38,889 bases of DNA from GCA-020352575 sp964600365 (GTDB lineage Bacteria; Actinomycetota; Acidimicrobiia; Spongiisociales; JAENVV01). The notes below the pieces were generated by a model, which saw only the letters and a program-made list of their open reading frames with translations, had not been told where the DNA came from and did not search any database. How positions within the stretch are numbered: the first letter of the stretch is position 1; each line of letters begins with the position of its first letter. Positions 31,302 to 37,630 of this stretch are shown here, piece after piece. The translations under genes and the position numbers were made by a program. Location of the stretch: assembly GCA_964600365.1 (NCBI GenBank), contig CAZRJG010000019.1:1-38889 (forward strand). The letters run 5' to 3'.

Positions 31302-31308
31302 GACGGCG

Positions 31309-31314
31309 ACGATA
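31309..31314 (-). promoter_or_regulatory. -10 box TATCGT of the small acidic protein gene, leaderless arrangement
   Basis: On the minus strand TATCGT ends 7 nt before the ATG at 31301. It shares a 103-nt divergent region with the Tad promoter. Confidence 0.5.
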
Positions 31315-31392
31315 CCGGGTGGCCCAACGGCCGTCCACAGTGCCAGAACCCGGCGGGCGAGTCCAGGGGTTCACAGCGCACCGACCGCCCCA

Positions 31393-31398
31393 TACCTT
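31393..31398 (+). promoter_or_regulatory. -10 box TACCTT of the Tad operon, leaderless arrangement
   Basis: TACCTT ends 6 nt before the ATG at 31405. It is the only promoter-like element seen for the whole Tad cluster. Confidence 0.5.
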
Positions 31399-31404
31399 CG
31401 GGCC

Positions 31405-31944
31405 ATGGCCACCATCGCACTCCACACCGCACCCGATGGGCTGCTCTCCGCCATCGCCCCGCTCGGATGCGCCGCAGCGGTAGGCACCGCCCTGGCCATC
31501 GACCTCGATCCTCACGGACTCCCTCTCCCCGGGCGGCGCACTCTTCGGGATCTCGTCGAGGAGGGTCCCACCGCCATGGAGTTGACGCCGGCCCGAAGTG
31601 GCACCGCATCGCTGCCGAACGGGGGTGTCAGCGCCACTGACGCGGCCTTGGTGGTCGGCGCCCTCCTCAGGTCCTGGCCGAACGTCGTCCTCCGGCTCGC
31701 GTCTGAGTCCGATGCCCCCTCCGACGTTCTGGGCGTGGCGGTTCGCCCGCTCATCCGGGGGGTCGCCGCATCGGAGACCTTCCCGACGCTGTTCCAACCA
31801 ATCGGCCTGGATGAGGGAGTCAATGGGGCCCAGGGTGCGCGGCTCCCCCGACTCCCGGCGCACACGGCAAGGGCCCTCTTCGCCGGCCGCACCGCCCGGG
31901 GGGCGTGGATCCGGGCATGGGGGATGGTGTGGGCTCGCGCGTGA
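31405..31944 (+). CDS. Tad operon first gene; possible CpaE/Ssd-like relic without P-loop
   Basis: A 179-residue protein. In the mycobacterial cluster Rv3660c-Rv3654c this position holds a CpaE/MinD-like ATPase (Ssd, about twice as long). Here the segment ALAIDLDPHGLPLPGRRTL recalls the ATPase strand VDLDP that follows the P-loop, and ALVVGALLRSWPNVVLRL recalls a later helix-strand pair, but no Walker A motif precedes it. It may be a shortened, non-ATP-binding localiser, or an unrelated protein. Its stop overlaps the tadA start in GTGA. The match to CpaE is weak and by position mostly. Confidence 0.65.
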   Translation: MATIALHTAPDGLLSAIAPLGCAAAVGTALAIDLDPHGLPLPGRRTLRDLVEEGPTAMELTPARSGTASLPNGGVSATDAALVVGALLRSWPNVVLRLASESDAPSDVLGVAVRPLIRGVAASETFPTLFQPIGLDEGVNGAQGARLPRLPAHTARALFAGRTARGAWIRAWGMVWARA

Positions 31945-33002
31945 CGGTGGTCGAACGCGTGTCGCGTCGGATCATCGACTCGGAGGTCGCCCTCGACCAC
32001 GCATCCGTGCGCAGTGCGGCGCGGGCACTCCTCGCCGATGAGGCGCCCCTGGCCGACCCCGATGTCGTGCAACTGGTGGTCGACGAGGTGCTCGGGCTCG
32101 GTCCGATCGAGTCGCTCCTCCGCCTCCCCGACGTGTCCGATGTGCTCATCAACCGATGGGACCAGGTGTGTTTCGAACGGCGGGGGCTATTGGAGTCGAG
32201 CGAGGTCCGATTCCGGTCCGAGAGCCACCTCCGCGCATGCCTCGAGCGAATGCTCGCCCCCCTTGGTCTCCGCCTCGACCAGGGCGCACCCATCGTCGAC
32301 GCCCGCCTCCCCGACGGGAGCAGACTCCACGCGTCCGTCCCCCCGATTGCGGTCGACGGCACCACCGTCGCCATCCGCAGGTTCACCGATGCCGTTCCCT
32401 CGCTGGACGCGCTCGCCGACGGCGGAAGCGTCAGCGACGCCGGCGCCCACCTCCTCAGGGAAGCCGTGGTCGCAGGCCTGACGATCCTCGTGTCGGGAGG
32501 GACGGGAGCAGGCAAGACCACCCTCCTCAACCTCCTCTCACGAGAAATCCCGAACGGGGAACGGATCGTCACCGTCGAGGACGCCGCCGAGCTCCGCATC
32601 GCCGGGCACGTGATCCGGTTGGAAGCACGGCGGGCCAACCGTGAGGGGATCGGCGACGTGACGATCGCCGACCTCGTGCGCGCCGCCCTCCGCCTCCGCC
32701 CCGATCGGATCATCGTCGGAGAGGTTCGTGGACCCGAGGCCTACGACCTCATCGGCGCCCTGAACACGGGCCACAACGGCTCCATGTCAACGGTGCATGC
32801 CAACTCCGCCGAGGAGGCCCTCGTCCGCCTCGAGATGCTCGCGCTCACCGGGCAGGCAGCCGTCTCGGGAGGGGTGCTGCGCACCCAACTCCACCGGGCG
32901 ATCGACCTCGTCGTGCAACTGGGCCGACACGACGGTCACCGGGTCGTTCAGCACATCGCCACCGTGGGCGAAGGACGTGTCACCACCGTGTACGGCCGAT
33001 GA
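31941..33002 (+). CDS. tadA: Tad pilus assembly ATPase TadA (CpaF-like)
   Basis: A 353-residue secretion ATPase of the VirB11/PulE superfamily. Walker A is GGTGAGKTT at 186-194, then the Asp-box TVEDAAEL, Walker B region RIIVGEVRGPEAYDLIGAL and the His-box SMSTVHANSAEEAL. As a hexamer it would power pilin assembly at the cytoplasmic face. The GTG at 31941 forms a GTGA overlap with the previous gene; a start 36 nt earlier is open but lies within that gene and lacks support. Its stop overlaps tadB in ATGA. Confidence 0.94.
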   Translation: MTVVERVSRRIIDSEVALDHASVRSAARALLADEAPLADPDVVQLVVDEVLGLGPIESLLRLPDVSDVLINRWDQVCFERRGLLESSEVRFRSESHLRACLERMLAPLGLRLDQGAPIVDARLPDGSRLHASVPPIAVDGTTVAIRRFTDAVPSLDALADGGSVSDAGAHLLREAVVAGLTILVSGGTGAGKTTLLNLLSREIPNGERIVTVEDAAELRIAGHVIRLEARRANREGIGDVTIADLVRAALRLRPDRIIVGEVRGPEAYDLIGALNTGHNGSMSTVHANSAEEALVRLEMLALTGQAAVSGGVLRTQLHRAIDLVVQLGRHDGHRVVQHIATVGEGRVTTVYGR

Positions 33003-33643
33003 CTGCCATCGCAATCGCCGCCGCCATCCTCCACGGCGGCACAGGTCCCGTCACGACGGCGATCGCGCTCGGCGCCGCAGAGGCCCTCCCCGAATGGATC
33101 GTGCTCCTCGCGCTCATTGCGTGGTCCCTTCGCCACCGCCCCGCCGCAGACACGGAGATCGCCTTCCTCTCGGCTGTTGCCTCCCATCTCCGGGCCGGGG
33201 TCCCACTCCGCCACGCGCTCCTCGCGGCCCAGCGGTCGTGTCCCGACCTCCCGCTCGCACCACTCCGGAGGGCACTCGATGCCGGTGTCCCCCTCGAAGC
33301 GTGCGCACCCCGCCTCGAGGAAGCACTCCCGACCCAGGGGCGCGTAGCCGCCCATGCACTCCGCGTCGCAGCCGACACCGGCGGGCGGATCGCCCCGATG
33401 TTCGACCGGATCACCGAACGGGCGGCCGCAGCACTCGACCTGCGACGGGAGGCCCGCGCGGCGACCGCCGCCGCCCGTGCCTCGGCACTGCTCCTCGCCG
33501 GGGGCCCCATGGCGATCGCACTCCACCGGCTCCTCACCAAGGACCTCGAAGGACTCCAGGGCACCTTCGCCGCGGCGGGGAGCTCCCTCCTCGTACTCGG
33601 AGGCCTGGCGAGCTGGGCCATGGCGCGGCGAGTGTCGCGGTGA
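32999..33643 (+). CDS. tadB: Tad inner-membrane platform protein TadB-like
   Basis: A 214-residue protein of the type II secretion F-domain family. Membrane segments near 20-45 and at the C-terminus (about 160-205) flank a cytoplasmic F domain with LSAVASHLRAGVPLRHALLAAQ and AHALRVAADTGGRIAPMFDRI. It is shorter than proteobacterial TadB and similar to the compact actinobacterial form. It would form the membrane platform with TadC on which TadA acts. Starts with ATGA overlap and ends with GTGA overlap. Confidence 0.88.
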   Translation: MTAIAIAAAILHGGTGPVTTAIALGAAEALPEWIVLLALIAWSLRHRPAADTEIAFLSAVASHLRAGVPLRHALLAAQRSCPDLPLAPLRRALDAGVPLEACAPRLEEALPTQGRVAAHALRVAADTGGRIAPMFDRITERAAAALDLRREARAATAAARASALLLAGGPMAIALHRLLTKDLEGLQGTFAAAGSSLLVLGGLASWAMARRVSR

Positions 33644-34152
33644 CGACCGTCCTCGCCCTCCTCCTGGTCGTCGCACTCCCACGGTGGGCGTCGGAGTTCG
33701 GCATCAGGCGGCACTCGAAGTCTCCCAGTCCCGACCTCGGGGAGATCGCCGGCCTCCTCTCCGTAGGCCTGCACGGCGGCCTGTCCCTGACCGGAGCACT
33801 CACGGCCACCGCCGAGGCGCTGGGCCCAGGGACGGGCAACGCCATCCGACTCCTCCTCCGGTCGGCGCGGATCAGCGGCCTCCGCGACGCCCTCCTCCAC
33901 GCGCCGGATCCGTTGGGACCGCTCACGCGCAGGCTTGCCGAGTCGGAGCGCACCGGAGCTCCTCTCCTCGCAACCCTCGACGCATTCGAGCGCGAACAGG
34001 CCGCCGCCGCCCACGCAACGGTGGTGGAACGAGCACGGGCGCTCCCCGTTCGGCTCACGATCCCCCTCGCCTTCCTCATCCTCCCCGGCAGCGTGCTTGC
34101 CCTCGTGGGACCGACGGTCGTCGACCTGCTCGGGCAGGCACTCGCTCCATGA
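33640..34152 (+). CDS. tadC: Tad inner-membrane platform protein TadC-like
   Basis: A 170-residue protein with an F domain related to TadC. It begins VTTVLALLLVVALPRW with a membrane helix, followed by IAGLLSVGLHGGLSLTGALTATAEALG and ESERTGAPLLATLDAFEREQ, and ends with two hydrophobic helices (IPLAFLILPGSVLALVGPTVVDLLG). At 170 residues it is near the minimum for the family. The GTG start at 33640 overlaps the tadB stop in GTGA. Confidence 0.88.
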   Translation: MTTVLALLLVVALPRWASEFGIRRHSKSPSPDLGEIAGLLSVGLHGGLSLTGALTATAEALGPGTGNAIRLLLRSARISGLRDALLHAPDPLGPLTRRLAESERTGAPLLATLDAFEREQAAAAHATVVERARALPVRLTIPLAFLILPGSVLALVGPTVVDLLGQALAP

Positions 34153-34202
34153 CTCCCGCACTCCCCCCGCTCCCGGGCGGCTCCCGGAACGAAAGGATGC
34201 AG

Positions 34203-34394
34203 ATGCACACACCACACCACCCCGAGCAGCCGTCGGATGCCGGTCAGGGAACGGTCGAGTACGTCCTCGTGATGCTCGTCGCAGCGGCGATCGCCTGGGC
34301 CCTGATCCGGTGGATCCAGGGCGGCGGCACGAACGGCCTGCTCGACGCCCTGGGCGGGTGGCTCGGAGGGCTCGTCGGGATGCTTTGGGGGTGA
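34203..34394 (+). CDS. flp: Flp-type pilin (Tad major pilin)
   Basis: A 63-residue prepilin. A hydrophilic leader ends at Gly14 and is followed by QGTVEYVLVMLV, so the mature pilin would begin QGTVEY, with the invariant Glu at +5 and Tyr at +6 of Flp pilins. A hydrophobic helix (about 20-38) and a Gly-rich tail complete it. Cleavage needs a prepilin peptidase (TadV/CpaA type), which is not in the window. The ATG at 34203 is preferred over an ATG at 34197 and one at 34149 (the latter in ATGA overlap with tadC) because AAAGGA lies 5 nt upstream. Confidence 0.88.
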   Translation: MHTPHHPEQPSDAGQGTVEYVLVMLVAAAIAWALIRWIQGGGTNGLLDALGGWLGGLVGMLWG

Positions 34395-34750
34395 CCGATC
34401 GCGGGTCCGCGACCGTCGAGTTCGCACTCGTCATCCCGGCGGTCCTCCTCCTCCTGCTCGTCGTCATCGAAGCCGGAGGACTGGTCCGGTCGCACCTCCT
34501 CGCGCTCCATGCGGCGCGGGAGGGCGCCCGGGCCGCGGCGACGACCACCGACCTCGATGCCGTGGTCGCCACCACCCGCCGGGCGCTCGGCGGGGATGGC
34601 GCCGACGCGCGCATACGCATCGACCGGGAGTGGGTCGTCGGCGGAAACGCGTCTGTGCGCGTCGAGATCCCAGCGCTCCTCTTCTCGTCGGTCGGGGCCG
34701 GCCTCCCAATCCGCGTCCGGGCAGGCGCGACCATGCAGGTGGAACGGTGA
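34391..34750 (+). CDS. tadE: TadE-like pseudopilin
   Basis: A 119-residue TadE-family protein. Its N-terminus is VTDRGSATVEFALVIPAVLLLLL: cleavage after Gly5 would leave SATVEF with Glu at +5, the prepilin-peptidase rule. The hydrophobic helix is followed by a soluble domain with HLLALHAAREGARAAATT and a carboxyl half that looks beta-rich. It may be a minor pilin that starts or tips the pilus. Starts and ends with GTGA overlaps. Confidence 0.9.
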   Translation: MTDRGSATVEFALVIPAVLLLLLVVIEAGGLVRSHLLALHAAREGARAAATTTDLDAVVATTRRALGGDGADARIRIDREWVVGGNASVRVEIPALLFSSVGAGLPIRVRAGATMQVER

Positions 34751-35340
34751 ACGATCGGGGTTCGGTGACTCCCCTCGTCACCGTCCTCATCGTCGGCCTC
34801 CTCGCCACCACCGTCGCGGTGACCTCACTCGGGTCCCTCCTCATCGCTCGGGCCCGTGCTCAAACGGGGGCCGACGCAGCTGCCCTCGCCGCGGCACCGC
34901 GCTCCTTCACAACACTCTCCGACGGTCGCTCGGCCACGAAAGCTGCTGCGGAAGGCGCACAGCGCAACGGAGGCCGACTCGTGCGGTGTGTGTGCCCCCA
35001 CGACCCCTCCCTCCGGGCGCGCACCATCGAGGTCGAGGTGGCCACGATCGCTCCGCTCCCACTCCTCGACGACTTCGAGGTCCGGGCAACCGCCCGCGCC
35101 GAGTTCCGTCCGGCGCATCTCCTCAGGGCGGTGACCGGTACGCTGCCGCGATGGCGAAGCTCGGAGCGAACTACTGGCGCCTCTTCTCGGCGTCGGTTGT
35201 CTCGAACCTCGGGGACGGGATCGCCGGCATCGCCTATCCGTGGCTCGCCTCGCTCATCACTCGGGATCCAGTGCTGTTGTCCCTCACCGTGGTGGCGGGA
35301 CGGATCCCATGGCTGCTCTTCACCCTGCCCGCAGGGGTGA
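34747..35340 (+). CDS. Rv3654c-like TadE/secretion-neighbourhood protein with run-on C-terminus
   Basis: The N-terminal 124 residues match the small actinobacterial family that closes Tad loci (Rv3654c type): VNDRGSVTPLV, a membrane helix (LIVGLLATTVAVTSLG), then ARAQTGADAAALAAAP and a short soluble part ending ATARAEFRPA. The open frame then runs on for 73 residues of Ser/Arg/Pro-rich sequence, 190 nt of it overlapping the MFS gene in another frame. This tail has no family look and is probably spurious; the true stop may be lost or shifted by an indel. An out-of-frame TGA lies at 35132-35134. The GTG at 34747 overlaps the tadE stop in GTGA. Confidence 0.75.
   Translation: MNDRGSVTPLVTVLIVGLLATTVAVTSLGSLLIARARAQTGADAAALAAAPRSFTTLSDGRSATKAAAEGAQRNGGRLVRCVCPHDPSLRARTIEVEVATIAPLPLLDDFEVRATARAEFRPAHLLRAVTGTLPRWRSSERTTGASSRRRLSRTSGTGSPASPIRGSPRSSLGIQCCCPSPWWRDGSHGCSSPCPQG
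35139..35144 (+). promoter_or_regulatory. -10 box TACGCT of the first MFS gene, leaderless arrangement
   Basis: TACGCT ends 6 nt before the ATG at 35151 and lies within the run-on end of the last Tad gene. Confidence 0.55.
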
Positions 35341-36452
35341 TCACCGACCGGGTCGACCGCCGGAGACTCATCGCCTGGATGGATGTCTTCCGCTTCCTGC
35401 TCACTGGGGGTGTCGCCGCCGCCGTCGCCGTCGGAGCGTCTTCGCTGCCCGCGCCCGGCACCGAGACCTTCGTGCCACCCGCCAACCAGGGGTGGTGGCT
35501 CGGGCTCGTGATCGGGGCCTCCTTCCTGTTCGGCATCGCAGAGGTCTTCCGCGACAACGCGGCGCAGACGCTCATGCCGGCCGTCGTGGACAAGGAGCAC
35601 CTGGAGTCGGCGAACGGACGCCTGTGGGGAGCAGAAGCCACTGCCAACTCTTTCATCGGCCCACCCGTCGGTGGCCTGCTTCTCGGCCTCGCCCTCGCAC
35701 TCCCCTTCTTCGTCGATGCCGGGACCTTCCTGCTCTCGGCGCTGCTCATCTTCTCGCTGAAGGGGTCGTTCCGGGCCCGACACGAGGGCGCCGTCCCCGA
35801 TCGGGAGCCATTCCTCACCGAGATCAAGACCGGGGTCCGATGGCTCTTCGCCCACCACCTCCTGCGAGACCTCGGGATCGTGCTCGGCGTGATGAACGCC
35901 ATGCTCCAGGTGTCCTTTGCGACGTCGGTCTTCTTCGTCCAAGAAGTGCTCGGCCTCGACGCCGCCGCCTTCGGCGTGCTCATGACGGGCGGCGCGGCAG
36001 GTGCGGTCGCCGGGAGCTTCCTCGCCCCGAGGGTGTCGGCACGGCTCGGCTCCGGGACGTCGCTGCTCGTCACCCTCGGCGGGTCGGCGCTCACGCTGTC
36101 GGTGATCGGCCTCACCTCGTCATGGCCGGTGGTCTGGGTGATGTTCGCCCTGAACTCATTCCTCGCCGTCGTGTGGAACGTCATCACCGTGGCACTCCGC
36201 CAGACGATCATCCCCGATGGGCTCCTCGGGCGGGTGAACTCGGTGTACCGGTTCTTCGCGTGGGGGATGATGCCCATCGGGAGCCTGCTCGGCGGCGTCA
36301 TCGTCGCCCTGGGCGAGCCCGGCCTCGGCCGCATCGACGCACTCCGCGTGCCGTTCTTCGTTGCTGGCGCCGTCTACGTGATCTTGTTCCTCATCGGAAT
36401 CCGGCGGTTCTCCACCGACCGCATCGAGTCCGCGAGGGCCGTCGCAGAGTGA
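35151..36452 (+). CDS. MFS transporter, MFS_3/EntS-like
   Basis: A 433-residue transporter with about twelve membrane helices. The N-terminus MAKLGANYWRLFSASVVSNLGDGIAG and the loop LPAGVITDRVDRRRLIAWMD are typical of the MFS_3 branch that includes the siderophore exporter EntS and macrolide exporters. NAAQTLMPAVVDKEHLESANGRLW is a family landmark after helix 4. It probably exports a small molecule; no siderophore genes are in the window. The start is fixed by its -10 box. It overlaps the next MFS gene in GTGA. Confidence 0.9.
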   Translation: MAKLGANYWRLFSASVVSNLGDGIAGIAYPWLASLITRDPVLLSLTVVAGRIPWLLFTLPAGVITDRVDRRRLIAWMDVFRFLLTGGVAAAVAVGASSLPAPGTETFVPPANQGWWLGLVIGASFLFGIAEVFRDNAAQTLMPAVVDKEHLESANGRLWGAEATANSFIGPPVGGLLLGLALALPFFVDAGTFLLSALLIFSLKGSFRARHEGAVPDREPFLTEIKTGVRWLFAHHLLRDLGIVLGVMNAMLQVSFATSVFFVQEVLGLDAAAFGVLMTGGAAGAVAGSFLAPRVSARLGSGTSLLVTLGGSALTLSVIGLTSSWPVVWVMFALNSFLAVVWNVITVALRQTIIPDGLLGRVNSVYRFFAWGMMPIGSLLGGVIVALGEPGLGRIDALRVPFFVAGAVYVILFLIGIRRFSTDRIESARAVAE

Positions 36453-37630
36453 CCGACGGCCCTCGCCGGTTCGTGCCTGCCGCCGTGGGCACGATCCTCT
36501 TCCTCGACCTCGTCGCCTACACGGCGCTCCTCCCACTCCTGCCTGCGCTCCGGGCGGGCCTCGGGGTCTCCGAGGTCGCCATCGGGCTCCTCGTCGGCGT
36601 GCTCGCCTGGGGGACACTCGTGCTCGGGCTCCCCATGAGCGCACTGACCGACCGGGTGGGCCCCCGGCGCACGACCCTTCTCGGCACCGCGCTCGCAGGC
36701 GCGTCACTCATTGCGTTCGGCGCGTCCGCCTCCTTCGGCCTTCTCCTCGGGTTCCGCCTCGCCCAGGGCGTCGCGTCGGCCGCGATGTGGGTTGCCGGCC
36801 CGGCGTGGGCGGCGGCCGGGACGACGGGAACGGCACGCGACCGACGGACCACCGCCGTGACCTCGGCTGGCATGGTCGGCACCATCGTCGGTCCCGCGTT
36901 GGGGGCGTGGCTGTCTGGCCCCGGAGCCTCCTTGCGCACCTTCTCGATCCTCGGGTGGACCCTGCTCGCGGGCACCGCCGCCCTCACCCTCGCCACGAGG
37001 AGGCTCCGCAACGCCGAGCAACTGCGACGGCCTCGCTTCCGCGATTCGACGGTGGTGTGGCGATCGGGTCGCTTCGTGATCGGAGCCGGAGCGGTGGCGG
37101 TCGCAGCGCTCACCGTCTCGGCCGAGTCCGTCATCCTCACCCTCGGCCTCGGTGACCGGGGGGCGGGGACCACCCTGCTCGGCATCACCTTCTCGGTCGC
37201 CGGAGCGGGTCTCGCCGTCACGCAGGCCGCAAGTCCCCGGCTGTTTCCTCGGTGGCCCGGGGAGCGACGAATGATGCTGGCGCTCCTCGGACTCGGGGGG
37301 TGCATGGCGCTCCCTGCGGTCGTCCCGACCATCGGCGGCCTCGTCGCTTCGGTGATCGGCCTCTCCCTCCTCGCTGGGCTCGCATACGGGACAGGGCTCG
37401 CCCTCATCTCGGGAGGGGCCGAGGAGACGGGAAGCACCGTCGCCGTGGCGCTCGCCTACTGGACCGTCTTGTGGTCCGCGGGTGCATCGGTGGGGCCGGC
37501 ATTCCACGGATGGATGCTCGGGAAGGTCGGCGAACCCACCGCGGTCCTCGTCGCCGCGGCGCTCCCCGTCCTCGCCGTCCCCTGGCTGGTTCGCAGCGCA
37601 CGTCGGGGGCTACGCTGGCCCGCCCCATGA
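36449..37630 (+). CDS. MFS transporter (MFS_1 family)
   Basis: A 393-residue transporter with about twelve membrane helices. It begins VTDGPRRFVPAAVGTILFLDLVAYTALLPLLP and has the MFS motif A region LPMSALTDRVGPRRTTLLGT between helices 2 and 3. It is not close in sequence to the MFS protein just upstream, so the pair is not a simple duplication. The GTG start overlaps the upstream stop in GTGA, and its stop overlaps leuC in ATGA. Confidence 0.87.
   Translation: MTDGPRRFVPAAVGTILFLDLVAYTALLPLLPALRAGLGVSEVAIGLLVGVLAWGTLVLGLPMSALTDRVGPRRTTLLGTALAGASLIAFGASASFGLLLGFRLAQGVASAAMWVAGPAWAAAGTTGTARDRRTTAVTSAGMVGTIVGPALGAWLSGPGASLRTFSILGWTLLAGTAALTLATRRLRNAEQLRRPRFRDSTVVWRSGRFVIGAGAVAVAALTVSAESVILTLGLGDRGAGTTLLGITFSVAGAGLAVTQAASPRLFPRWPGERRMMLALLGLGGCMALPAVVPTIGGLVASVIGLSLLAGLAYGTGLALISGGAEETGSTVAVALAYWTVLWSAGASVGPAFHGWMLGKVGEPTAVLVAAALPVLAVPWLVRSARRGLRWPAP
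37611..37616 (+). promoter_or_regulatory. Possible -10 box TACGCT of leuC
   Basis: TACGCT ends 10 nt before the leuC ATG at 37627, within the last codons of the MFS gene. The spacing is longer than the 6-8 nt seen elsewhere, giving a leader of about 3 nt at most. Confidence 0.35.

Noticed and set aside
31315..31353. CCGGGT...ACCCGG inverted repeat between the divergent small-protein and Tad promoters
   Set aside because: Arms of 6 bp spaced by 27 nt are expected by chance in GC-rich sequence.
34149..34202. Earlier ATG for the Flp pilin, in ATGA overlap with tadC
   Set aside because: It is possible and would fit the operon style, but the ATG at 34203 has AAAGGA at proper distance and gives a leader length normal for Flp prepilins.
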